IMG/VR virus record: IMGVR_UViG_3300037042_004723
Coordinates: 124,001 to 188,000 of that record
Direction: 5' to 3' (one strand)
Length of the DNA: 64,000 bases
Source: a virus
Shown here: positions 1 through 7,509 of the stretch, one piece after another
Position numbering within the stretch: position 1 is the first letter of the stretch
Layout: every line of letters starts with the position of its first letter
The notes under the pieces: model-generated
Told to the model about the DNA's origin: nothing
Databases searched by the model: none
What the model saw: the letters and a program-made list of their open reading frames with translations, nothing else
Made by a program: the position numbers and the translations under genes

Positions 1-102
1 AAGTATGGGAAGCTCACGGAGATTAGGGTGAAGAAAGTGGAATTTTTTCACGATATTGACAATGACGAACAAGGAGCATTAGATGCCGGACAAGAAGACT
101 GA
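1..102 (+). CDS. C-terminal end of an unidentified upstream gene (partial)
   Basis: Frame 1 is open from the first base to a TGA at 100-102, giving 33 residues that end in an acidic tail (DNDEQGALDAGQED). The next gene starts inside it at 83, in the overlapping style seen throughout this window. Too little is visible to assign a function. It could also be a chance open frame. Confidence 0.45.
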   Translation, partial: KYGKLTEIRVKKVEFFHDIDNDEQGALDAGQED

Positions 103-229
103 AAAGAAGACCGAGAGATCGGGGTGCGGGTCTTGTGGTGATAGCCGCGTGCTCCTTTCTGAGGAGCGAGACTCTCCCCCAAAGTGCGCCGGCTGTGGTA
201 AGGCTGTCAACCGGCCTAAGACGAACTAA
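83..229 (+). CDS. Small zinc-ribbon protein, 48 aa
   Basis: A 48-residue basic protein with two CxxC knuckles (CGSC near residue 15 and CAGC near residue 36), the spacing of a treble-clef or zinc-ribbon fold. AAGGAG at 71-76 lies six bases before the ATG. It overlaps the end of the upstream frame. Such mini zinc ribbons often bind nucleic acid or a protein partner, but nothing here identifies the target. It is a real-looking gene despite its size because of its RBS, paired cysteines and position just before the next RBS. Confidence 0.6.
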   Translation: MPDKKTEKKTERSGCGSCGDSRVLLSEERDSPPKCAGCGKAVNRPKTN

Positions 230-247
230 TTCGCAGGGAGAATTCAA

Positions 248-1213
248 ATGGGAACGACGCTTCGCATAGTTGGCAATGGCGAGAAGAAGATTGTTGGGTC
301 GAGCACCCAGAAGGTGTCCGAGGAAGATCTTCTGAAAGCAGAGAATCAACTGCGGAGCGAGGCCAAGACGCTTGTTCGGGAGATCTCTCATAAGTACTGG
401 GATCTTGGCAGGGTTCTCTATGATGTGTACGACGGCGTTCCTGGTGGGTATCGCGGCCTCATGGTTGGTGATGGTTCGATTAGGGATCGGACGGCGTTGT
501 TCACGAAGTGGGGATATAAGAATTTTGGTGAGTACTGCGAGCAGGAGGTTGGTCTTCAGAAGAGGACCGGTGAAAACCTCCGGTTTGCCTACTACTGGTT
601 CACGATCCAGCAGCCGATGCCTGAGTCGGTCATTGACGAGTTGATGGCAATTGGTCGGTCGAAGGTCTATTTGCTGTCAGGTATCGCCACCCGAGACAGC
701 ATTGGGATCTGGATGGAGAAGGCCAAGGAGCTGACCTTCGAGGAGCTAAAGAAGGCGATCAAGACGTCCAAGGCTGTTTCCGCTGGGAGGAACGTTGATA
801 ACGAAGAGAGGGAGATGCCGGACGAGGCTCCTTCTGCCTTCATTCCTACTGCCGATGCCGGTGGCGGCAGTGGCGGATCCAAGCAGCTGCAGAAGCCAGA
901 GGCTCTTCATACGAGGCAGGTTGGCCTATATGACGCCCAGCTTGAGACCTGGGACACGGCCCTCAGCAGGGCTCAGGGTTTGACTGGGTCTGAAAAGATT
1001 GGCCACAACATGGAGCTGATCTGCCAGGACTTCTTGGCCAACAATGATTTCTCGAAGGCCAAGGACAAGGATAAGAGCGGCTACATCTCTAAGATGGAGC
1101 GTCGTCTTGGGGTTCTGATCATTGCAATCGATCCCAACAGCGGCAAGCCGGTCCATGGGCGCGACCTCCTTTGGCGGATGATCAGCGAGTCTAAGGAGCA
1201 GACGGAGTCGTAG
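248..1213 (+). CDS. Conserved phage-type protein of unknown function, 321 aa
   Basis: GGGAG lies just ahead of the ATG. The central part (residues about 45-175) is rich in aromatic and helical segments, including KYWDLGRVLYDVYDGVPGGY and FGEYCEQEVGLQKRTGENL. The second segment resembles the helix-turn-helix-like stretch found in many phage and plasmid DNA-binding proteins. A Gly/Ser-rich linker (GGGSGGS, about 203-209) separates a C-terminal helical part that contains KDKDKSGYISKMERRLG. No catalytic motif is visible. It is followed without a gap by the next gene, so the two are probably co-translated. A DNA-binding role is only an inference. Confidence 0.65.
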   Translation: MGTTLRIVGNGEKKIVGSSTQKVSEEDLLKAENQLRSEAKTLVREISHKYWDLGRVLYDVYDGVPGGYRGLMVGDGSIRDRTALFTKWGYKNFGEYCEQEVGLQKRTGENLRFAYYWFTIQQPMPESVIDELMAIGRSKVYLLSGIATRDSIGIWMEKAKELTFEELKKAIKTSKAVSAGRNVDNEEREMPDEAPSAFIPTADAGGGSGGSKQLQKPEALHTRQVGLYDAQLETWDTALSRAQGLTGSEKIGHNMELICQDFLANNDFSKAKDKDKSGYISKMERRLGVLIIAIDPNSGKPVHGRDLLWRMISESKEQTES

Positions 1214-1687
1214 ATGGGTTTCGGCAAGAAGAAGCGACAGATCCGAGAGGCGCTTGCGAAGTGGGATTGCTTTGGTCACCTTGGCTATGGTCAGGGACGA
1301 GCGGTGGCTCAGTTCGGCGAGCGTGATCTGCATGGCAGGTCTGCGTGCTTGGACGTCTGTACCCGCGCAAGCGCTTGCAGGGCTTTGCATCGTGACAGGA
1401 TGAATGAGCGGTATCCCCAGCTTGGGCAGCTCGTTGAATCGACATCCAGGCTGGCTCAGGCACGTGGCCTTGATGTCGTTACTGAAGTGGTGTCGGCGAT
1501 GGGGCACGCCGCCGAGCTTGGTCTTGATGAGGCTGTCGATGTCAGGAGAATCCTTGGCCTATTCAAGGTCGACGAGATGACAGACCATTACCGCTGCGGT
1601 CAATTTGAAAACATCCAGGATGGCCTCAGTAAGGCGCTGCCAGGTTCGCGTGTCGCTCTCGATGAGGCCAAGAAGAAGGCTTCCTAG
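1214..1687 (+). CDS. Hypothetical protein with a cysteine cluster, 157 aa
   Basis: The ATG directly follows the TAG of the previous gene, suggesting coupled translation. The N-terminal third has a CLDVCTRASACRALH segment whose three cysteines could bind metal or an Fe-S centre. The rest is predicted to be helical. A GCGCAAGCGCTTGC palindrome lies inside the gene at 1365-1378 and resembles intergenic palindromes elsewhere in the window. I do not recognise the family. Confidence 0.55.
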   Translation: MGFGKKKRQIREALAKWDCFGHLGYGQGRAVAQFGERDLHGRSACLDVCTRASACRALHRDRMNERYPQLGQLVESTSRLAQARGLDVVTEVVSAMGHAAELGLDEAVDVRRILGLFKVDEMTDHYRCGQFENIQDGLSKALPGSRVALDEAKKKAS

Positions 1688-1715
1688 TTCGTAGTCAACA
1701 CTGATGGAGATGATG

Positions 1716-2303
1716 ATGTCGTCGTTGCTAGGCCCAGATGGATTTCCGGTAGGTCAGGTTGGCAGGAGCCAACGCCCAGATCGCCCTGATGGCGAGAAGA
1801 AGGGAATTGACCCAATTGCGATGGAACGTCTCTATGAGATGGTCCAGCAGAGCATGAAGTCCCAAGATGGCCATGCAGTCATCGAGAAGCGCGTGTCGGT
1901 ACATGCTCGAAAGATTGAGCAGGCGCTGCTGTTTTGGAAGCCAATCTATTTCGGTCACTCCAGAGAGGGCCGGCTGCTCAACGGTATTGAGGCGTTTGAG
2001 CTGGGCGACGAGAATCGGACTCCTGACTCTTGCTGGGACAAGGCACCCTACATCGCCATGTGCAACCTTATGGCGCTGGAGGCTATCAAGATGATGGGCA
2101 ACCAGATGCCCACGTCGGAGAAGGGGATCCTCCTCGCTTACGCCTCGGACCGGGAGAAGGGAATCGCCGACTTCTGGAAGAGGATGTTCGCTCCCACAGA
2201 GTTCCAGGCGGAGTGGGCCTGGAAGGCGGTCCTGGCGGTCCTCGCCGGCAACCCTGCTGCATCAGCCGAACTTCTGGATAACTACAGACAGCAGCTGCCG
2301 TAA
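1716..2303 (+). CDS. Hypothetical protein, 195 aa
   Basis: Several in-frame ATGs occur at 1704, 1710, 1713 and 1716. I choose 1716 because GGAG at 1706-1709 then sits six bases upstream; the protein starts MSSLLGPDG. It is soluble and mixed helical, with no recognisable motif apart from a conserved-looking tryptophan-rich C-terminal half (residues 145-180). It is the last gene before a strong terminator, so it ends the first transcription unit. Confidence 0.6.
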   Translation: MSSLLGPDGFPVGQVGRSQRPDRPDGEKKGIDPIAMERLYEMVQQSMKSQDGHAVIEKRVSVHARKIEQALLFWKPIYFGHSREGRLLNGIEAFELGDENRTPDSCWDKAPYIAMCNLMALEAIKMMGNQMPTSEKGILLAYASDREKGIADFWKRMFAPTEFQAEWAWKAVLAVLAGNPAASAELLDNYRQQLP

Positions 2304-2331
2304 TCTGAATTAACCAGCAATATCAGTTAAC

Positions 2332-2359
2332 AAGCCCGCGCTCATGCGGGCTTTGTTTT
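2332..2359 (+). terminator. Intrinsic terminator after the first gene block
   Basis: A perfect 8-bp stem (AAGCCCGC / GCGGGCTT) with a six-base loop is followed by a T-rich run (TGTTTTG). It lies between the 195-aa gene and a new promoter, so it separates two transcription units. Confidence 0.85.
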
Positions 2360-2381
2360 GTCCAGATCTTTGCGTAAAAAT

Positions 2382-2410
2382 TTGCGCGTTTGATCTGTTG
2401 GCAATAGTAT
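2382..2410 (+). promoter_or_regulatory. Sigma70-like promoter, probably giving a leaderless mRNA
   Basis: TTGCGC (2382-2387), 17 bases, then TAGTAT (2405-2410). The ATG of the next gene is only eight bases after the -10 box. The transcript would therefore begin at or within a base or two of the start codon, and no Shine-Dalgarno sequence is present. Confidence 0.6.
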
Positions 2411-2418
2411 CCGACGGT

Positions 2419-4293
2419 ATGGCAGACGCTATCCCTGGAAAGAAGTCTCGGTGGACCTCTGAACAGGAGGATCTATTGCGTAAGCTATGGGGAACGCAGC
2501 GAGATATCGAACTTGCTAATGTCCTGGGCAAGACGATCAAATCGGTGCGGTCCAAGGCGACCGAGATGAACATTCGCGCCGAGAAGGGCCTCAGGACAGC
2601 ATGCAGGTCTGGTCGCGTATCTTATCCGTGGAGGGCAGACGAAGACCTTGTTCTTGTTAAGAATGTCGGGCACCTCAGCATATTCGAGTTGATGAACCTG
2701 TTGCCTCGCAGGAATCGCTTGGCCATCGAACGCCGTTGCTATGAGCTTGGCTTCTCTCCGACGCAGGGTACTCACACGCGCCTCCAGATAGAACGAGAGA
2801 CCGGATACGACTGGAGACAGATCCAGCGGGCCCGGGACGCTCTGGGTCAGGCTTGGAAGCGATACGGCACCCGCAAGTACATGATAACCTTTGATCAAGT
2901 TCAGGATATCATTGAGTATTTGCGGACCGAGACGAGAAAGTGGTCTCTCCACTACGACTTAGATCGGTGCATTCTTTGTGGAGTCTCTGGAGCTGAAGAG
3001 CGAACCAGGCATTCCGGCGATGGGCTTTGCAAACGATGCGTGAGTGGAGACACCAGGATTATGGTCCGGGGGCGCGGCCTTTTGCGCATTGATGAGATGA
3101 CTGACAGTGGAGAGTTCGAGGTGTGGTCAGGTAAGGCATGGAGGACTACTACGGCGGTGGAGTCTGGCGTTCAACCAGTCGTTGAGGTTCTATTGAATAA
3201 TGGTTCGAGGATCAAACTTACTGGCGATCATCCGATTTTGACTGATTCTGGAATGATTCACGCCCACGTAATCGATAACGAAAGACTTCCATTAGAATTG
3301 CCATCCGATGTCTGCTTTCCGGAAGTTGCCATGATTTCAAGCGTTAATTGGCATAGTGGTGGTCCGCATGAACAATTCCCACGTGAGTGGACTCGTGACG
3401 TAGGAATGTTCCTTGGTGTCGTCCTTGGTGATGGAGCAATGTCAGGTGGAGAATATCCAACGATTATAATTGGCCTCGGCCGGCAGGACAGAGACGACTT
3501 GATTCATCTCCGAGATGTCGTGGGTGGATGGTGCGGATCAAAGTCTCAAGTTGTTGATTTTGAAAGCAGTCCTAACAAATTTTGCGATGAGCATAGGCCG
3601 ATGTCACGCATTCAGTGGAGGGTCAAGTCTCTGATTGAATTCGTTGGGCAGCTTGGATTAGACAAAAGTCTGCCCATCGAGGAACGTCGGGTTCCTTCTT
3701 CTATTTGGACCGCCAGCGCATCAGGCGTTTCCGGTTTCTTGGCAGGACTGTTTGGTACCGACGGTGCTGTCAGTGTTAACGGTGCTGGCAAGATCGAGAT
3801 ATCAATGTCCTCCGTGAGCGCAGGATTGTTGGAAGACGTTCAAAATCTCTTATGTGCTTTTGGGATCAAATCATCGATGTGGTCGTACCCGAAGAAAGAG
3901 CAATATAAGCAACTATTTGCACTTAGTGTCTTTGGTAAGAAGAACGTTGATTTATTTACACGGCGTATAGGCTTTTCTTGTCGGAGGAAGCGGGATGCCT
4001 TGGCGAAGGCGATCTCGGAATCGACCATCGTTGGTCGAGGTAACCGCCATCTCTCCGTTGAGAGTGTTAGGGATGTTGGAGTCGAAAAGGTCTACGATCT
4101 TGTTAACGTGGGGGATGAGCGACAGTTCGTTGCTAACGGTATAAGTGTTTCAAATTGCTGGGATTTCCGTAGGCATGGTCGGGTCCAAGTGCTCGATGCC
4201 CTGCGGAAGGGAAGGGTGATGATTCTGACTGAGGAGATTTGGCACGCTTACATACGCGACGAACCAGAAGTGCGAATCGTTTCTGCAGTTTAG
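2419..4293 (+). CDS. Myb/SANT-like, zinc-ribbon DNA-binding protein interrupted by an intein
   Basis: The precursor is 624 aa and the spliced product would be about 251 aa. The first two extein segments (from RWTSEQEDLLRKLWG and from YPWRADEDLVLVKN) look like tandem Myb/SANT-type helix-turn-helix units ending in arginine-rich recognition helices. They are followed by a cysteine knuckle, CILC...CKRC. The intein begins at the last of these cysteines, and the downstream extein restores it (KR then CWDFRRHGR), so the zinc ribbon forms only after splicing. I chose ATG 2419, not the upstream frame extension, because of the promoter spacing. Its role is probably DNA binding or regulation; the target is unknown. 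Confidence 0.75.
   Translation: MADAIPGKKSRWTSEQEDLLRKLWGTQRDIELANVLGKTIKSVRSKATEMNIRAEKGLRTACRSGRVSYPWRADEDLVLVKNVGHLSIFELMNLLPRRNRLAIERRCYELGFSPTQGTHTRLQIERETGYDWRQIQRARDALGQAWKRYGTRKYMITFDQVQDIIEYLRTETRKWSLHYDLDRCILCGVSGAEERTRHSGDGLCKRCVSGDTRIMVRGRGLLRIDEMTDSGEFEVWSGKAWRTTTAVESGVQPVVEVLLNNGSRIKLTGDHPILTDSGMIHAHVIDNERLPLELPSDVCFPEVAMISSVNWHSGGPHEQFPREWTRDVGMFLGVVLGDGAMSGGEYPTIIIGLGRQDRDDLIHLRDVVGGWCGSKSQVVDFESSPNKFCDEHRPMSRIQWRVKSLIEFVGQLGLDKSLPIEERRVPSSIWTASASGVSGFLAGLFGTDGAVSVNGAGKIEISMSSVSAGLLEDVQNLLCAFGIKSSMWSYPKKEQYKQLFALSVFGKKNVDLFTRRIGFSCRRKRDALAKAISESTIVGRGNRHLSVESVRDVGVEKVYDLVNVGDERQFVANGISVSNCWDFRRHGRVQVLDALRKGRVMILTEEIWHAYIRDEPEVRIVSAV
3037..4155 (+). mobile_element. LAGLIDADG intein in the Myb-like protein, 373 aa
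   Basis: The N-terminal splice block starts CVSGDTRIMV and block B contains TGDH. Two LAGLIDADG-type endonuclease helices are visible (LGVVLGDGA and LAGLFGTDGA). The C-terminal end is VANGISVSN followed by an extein Cys. The penultimate residue is Ser where most inteins have His. Base composition is visibly more AT-rich than in the flanking exteins, which fits horizontal acquisition. Splicing is inferred because both extein halves are needed to complete the CxxC pair. Confidence 0.88.
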
Positions 4294-4295
4294 AT

Positions 4296-4331
4296 CTGGC
4301 ATCGTCCAGTCGTGGTAGATAGGATGCCAGC
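4296..4331 (+). promoter_or_regulatory. Leaderless-type -10 box inside an 8-bp inverted repeat
   Basis: TAGGAT (4320-4325) ends six bases before the ATG at 4332. It overlaps the right arm of an inverted repeat, CTGGCATC (4296-4303) and GATGCCAG (4323-4330). No good -35 is seen. The repeat could be an operator or a hairpin that limits read-through. Confidence 0.4.
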
Positions 4332-4547
4332 ATGTCGATGCGAATCAGGCCAGATACACTTCGTTCGGAGATCGAGCAGGTAGTCTCGATTCTGTCCAGC
4401 TGGCAGGATAGGCTTGCCCAGGGCGTCCCCGGAGACGAAGCTCCGGCCAACGATCTGAACGCTGAGATTTTTCAATTCCAGCTTAGAGGCGAGGTGCAGC
4501 TCGCAGCCGAGAGGCTGATGGCCCTCGTTGAGGTGCTTGAGGTATGA
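4332..4547 (+). CDS. Small helical hypothetical protein, 71 aa
   Basis: A short acidic, leucine-rich helical protein. It overlaps the ParB-like gene by the sequence ATGAG, indicating translational coupling. A TAGGAT box six bases ahead suggests it is the first gene of its transcript. No motif is recognised. It may be a partner of the downstream ParB-like protein, purely on position. Confidence 0.55.
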   Translation: MSMRIRPDTLRSEIEQVVSILSSWQDRLAQGVPGDEAPANDLNAEIFQFQLRGEVQLAAERLMALVEVLEV

Positions 4548-5314
4548 GGTCTGCGGATAAGCTAACTGACATTTCTCGGGTCGAGCTTGATCCGAATGTT
4601 CTCATTGGCGCCGAGTGGAACCCCAATGAGATGGCCATCGAGGATTTCAATTTGCTCAAGGAGCAAATCAGCGAGATTGGCTTCATCGATCCTCCAACCG
4701 TAGTTGAGGTAGAGGATTCGAGCGGCAAGCCATTCTATCGCATCATCGGCGGGCATCATCGAGTAGCTGCGGCCAAGGAGCTTAAGCTTCGCAAGATCCC
4801 GGTTGACGTTCTTCAGGGCGACAGATGGAAAGACGAGGACCTATGCAAGATGCAGACTGTTCGCCTAAACGTCTTGCACGGAAAAATGAACCCGGAAAAA
4901 ATGGTCTCTCTCTATAATGAGATGGCCGGCAAGTACGGAGACTCGGTGACCAAGATGCTTGGTTACGCAAGCGACGCTGGGCTGAAGAAGATGATCAAGC
5001 AGGTCCAGGGAGACCTTGCTAAGACGCTGGAGCCAGAGCTTGCCAAGCAGTTTCAGGAGCAGGCCAAGGAGGCCAAGACTGTTGGAGATCTGGAGAAGAT
5101 CATCCAGAGACTAATGTCCGACAGTGGAGGCACGGCCAAGCACGGCTTTGTGGTGTTTTCGTGGGGCGGCAAGGAGCACATCTACGTGGCGATGTCTGAC
5201 AAAACCCGAGAAGCCATGAAGAGGATCGTCCGCGCGTCCAGGGACAACAAGGTCGACGTTAATGAGATCATCGAGGAGGCGGTCGTCGACGCCGCAAGAG
5301 GGCTGGAGTCTTAG
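4544..5314 (+). CDS. ParB/sulfiredoxin-fold protein, 256 aa
   Basis: The N-terminal 90 residues match the ParB N-terminal fold: a segment binding position and strand (DFNLLKEQISEIGFIDPP), then the signature IIGGHHRVAAAKELKL, which corresponds to the GxxRxxA nucleotide-binding box with His replacing Arg. A helical middle part follows, then a C-terminal beta segment (GFVVFSWGGKEHIYVAM). Phage ParB-like proteins act as nucleases, methylation-linked factors or CTPase switches; no methylase lies next to this one. Its position after a DNA-binding protein and before the kinase-like module gives no clear pathway. Confidence 0.8.
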   Translation: MRSADKLTDISRVELDPNVLIGAEWNPNEMAIEDFNLLKEQISEIGFIDPPTVVEVEDSSGKPFYRIIGGHHRVAAAKELKLRKIPVDVLQGDRWKDEDLCKMQTVRLNVLHGKMNPEKMVSLYNEMAGKYGDSVTKMLGYASDAGLKKMIKQVQGDLAKTLEPELAKQFQEQAKEAKTVGDLEKIIQRLMSDSGGTAKHGFVVFSWGGKEHIYVAMSDKTREAMKRIVRASRDNKVDVNEIIEEAVVDAARGLES

Positions 5315-5316
5315 AT

Positions 5317-5619
5317 ATGGCGCCCAAGGTCGACAAGCCGTCGCTACTCCCTGATGACATCGTTGGGGATGCCCGCAGGATTAGGATGATTAGCATCGAC
5401 CCGGCTACCGGCGACGACAAGTCGATCGTTGGAGAGGCGTGGCAGGATGCGACCGGCAAGCTGCATGGCACCGGCATCGCTGGCGTGATGTTGTTTGAGC
5501 CAGTATCGATGGCCAAGTATCGCATGGCGTCTATTGCTAAGGATTTGTCTCCTCTTTCTATCTTCTATTCCAGGATAGCTAGAAGTTCATTTATCAGAGT
5601 TGAGCTGGTGAAAAAGTGA
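5317..5619 (+). CDS. Small partner protein of kinase-like unit 1, 100 aa
   Basis: It begins two bases after the ParB-like stop and overlaps the next gene by GTGA. Its core (RRIRMISI, AWQDATGKLHGTGI) aligns with the 84-aa protein at 7255 (RRLRISMI, AWQEADGTLSVSGI). The two are therefore related, and each directly precedes a large kinase-fold protein. It is predicted to be a small alpha-beta protein with no catalytic residues in evidence. A regulator or adaptor for the adjacent kinase-like protein is a position-based inference. Confidence 0.65.
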   Translation: MAPKVDKPSLLPDDIVGDARRIRMISIDPATGDDKSIVGEAWQDATGKLHGTGIAGVMLFEPVSMAKYRMASIAKDLSPLSIFYSRIARSSFIRVELVKK

Positions 5620-7265
5620 CCAGAGAACTTGATGAAAAGTTTGGCTCCCAATTGACCAGGGTGCTGAAGAAGGTTAATCGCAAGGACGGGGACGGCGGAA
5701 CCAAGACGGTTGACCAGGCGTTCCATGTCCGCAAGGCTGCTCCAGGCGATCGGTATGCAGCATTCAAGACTCTTGAGTCAAGGACGGCCGAAGGACCAGG
5801 CGCAGCAGGTGCTGAAATGTCAAATCCGGAAGAACAGCCCGCAGATCAGGCAGACGGCTCGCAAGATCCCACGCAGCAGCCAGACGAGTCGCAGGAACCT
5901 GTGCAGCCGGCGCCCGTTGTCAGAATAATGGTTAGGCGTCTCGATATTCCATGGCTCAAGAAGGGTGACAAAGCCAGGGAGAAGGCTAAGGCCCTGGCCA
6001 GGGATCCAATTTCGCCAGAATTGAGGCAGCGTTTCAAGAAGGGCAGCGGTTCGATTGCTATGTCGAACCCGGCCGTCACCGGCCTTCCGATCACCACGGT
6101 TGTGCCGACAGACAGGATCTTCTGGGGGGCTGACGAGCCTGGCTTGCTTGTGTCGCTGCGTTCCGGGACCATCAGGAAGATGCGCTTGGTCGGTGGCAGT
6201 AATGGCTTGATGATAATCAAGATCGAGGCCATCGGAGGCGGGTCCTTCTACGGGTATATGTGGATGGAGTCCTTGCGATGCTCTCTCCTGAAGCAAATCT
6301 GGGGAGATATCATAGATTTTTCTGATCCAGATGGCCCGCTTTCCAAGAGGGCTGCATGTTCGTATGAAACCGCTAAGGCTTGCGGATTGGACGATCTAAC
6401 TCCGCCGACCGTTCATCGCGTGGACGACGATGGCGACATCAGATCTATGCTTCCGGATTCTCTTATCGAGCAAGCCAACGAATGGGTGTCCACGACGTCC
6501 GGCATTGATCCTGATGCGGTCAAGAGCGGCATCAGCGGTCATGCGACCGTCCAGCTCGTTCGTGGTGAGCCATGGCCAATTGAATCAGAGGAGTGGTTCA
6601 GGGACCTATTTGGAAGCGGCGATCCGTCGGCCCTGAATGACATATGGTCGTCTATGCCTCCGGATCGCAGGATCGGCTTGTTGCGGTTGGCTGCACTCGA
6701 TTTCGTTACCGGGTCACTGGATAGGTCTTTCGGCGATCTGGTGTTTTCGGATGATCCAAGACATCCAGTTGTTGCGTATGGCGGCGAGATGTCAATCCCC
6801 TGTCCAAGGACGATTGGGATGGCGTATGCCAGCGGAGGTTACGCTGGATATCTGGATAACGAGTCTGCCAATCTACCGCTTTTCTGGAGCGAAGCGTCGA
6901 CCATGCTGGCGGTTCGTGGCGGAGATCGGGAGATTGACGACTACGAGTTGATCGGGATAGCAATCGCGTCGCGGATGAAAGAAAACCGAGCCGTAGAATT
7001 GGCGAGGTCACTTCATGACCACAAGCTAACTGCGCTCCAAATCTCTGGGATTTTGAGTCGCATCTGGATGATGAATACTCATTCAAGGGACATCGCCAAG
7101 GATCCGTACCTGGCGGCCAGGTATTACGCATCGATTGTTTCCGGGCAGGCCGATCCATTGATGGACGGAGTGAAGGACTTTGTAAACAATACAATGCGGC
7201 AGGTCCTGGTCGGAAAATTTGACTTCTATAAGGTCATGAAGTCGGGGGCAGAGGATGCTGCTTGA
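5616..7265 (+). CDS. Kinase-fold (PI3/4-kinase or HipA-like) protein, probably inactive, unit 1, 549 aa
   Basis: GTG start overlapping the previous stop. A Pro/Gln/Glu-rich N-terminal region (about residues 60-110) precedes the fold. The N-lobe has a candidate lysine in LMIIKIEA and the helix AACSYETAKACGLDDLTPPT, typical of PI3/4-kinase-like and HipA-like families. The catalytic region reads GSLDRSFGD (residues 366-374), aligned with GNQDGHHEN in the intact paralogue at 7509. The Asp is kept, the Asn is replaced, and the later metal-binding Asp is lost (VVAYGG). It is probably a pseudokinase or a scaffold. Confidence 0.6.
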   Translation: MTRELDEKFGSQLTRVLKKVNRKDGDGGTKTVDQAFHVRKAAPGDRYAAFKTLESRTAEGPGAAGAEMSNPEEQPADQADGSQDPTQQPDESQEPVQPAPVVRIMVRRLDIPWLKKGDKAREKAKALARDPISPELRQRFKKGSGSIAMSNPAVTGLPITTVVPTDRIFWGADEPGLLVSLRSGTIRKMRLVGGSNGLMIIKIEAIGGGSFYGYMWMESLRCSLLKQIWGDIIDFSDPDGPLSKRAACSYETAKACGLDDLTPPTVHRVDDDGDIRSMLPDSLIEQANEWVSTTSGIDPDAVKSGISGHATVQLVRGEPWPIESEEWFRDLFGSGDPSALNDIWSSMPPDRRIGLLRLAALDFVTGSLDRSFGDLVFSDDPRHPVVAYGGEMSIPCPRTIGMAYASGGYAGYLDNESANLPLFWSEASTMLAVRGGDREIDDYELIGIAIASRMKENRAVELARSLHDHKLTALQISGILSRIWMMNTHSRDIAKDPYLAARYYASIVSGQADPLMDGVKDFVNNTMRQVLVGKFDFYKVMKSGAEDAA

Positions 7266-7509
7266 TAATCGCAGGCTTCGGATCAGCATGATCAACATGG
7301 TGAACGGCGACATGGTCTCGACTCATGCTGCCGATGCATGGCAGGAGGCGGACGGAACGCTTTCTGTGAGTGGTATTTGGAGTGATTTGATTCCTGCCTC
7401 CAAGGAAGACCACGTTCTCATGGCCGAAGCCGCCGGTGTGTCATCGCTGGAATGGCTCCGTCGTCGTTTGCTTACATGTCCAATGATAGCTATGGAGATC
7501 TTTGATTAA
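7255..7509 (+). CDS. Small partner protein of kinase-like unit 2, 84 aa
   Basis: It overlaps the end of the preceding large gene and shares TAATG with the next one. It is homologous to the 100-aa protein at 5317 through the RRLRISMI and AWQEADGTL segments, so a gene pair was probably duplicated. It ends in a hydrophobic strand (PMIAMEIFD). Function unknown; a kinase partner is inferred only from its repeated position. Confidence 0.65.
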   Translation: MLLDNRRLRISMINMVNGDMVSTHAADAWQEADGTLSVSGIWSDLIPASKEDHVLMAEAAGVSSLEWLRRRLLTCPMIAMEIFD

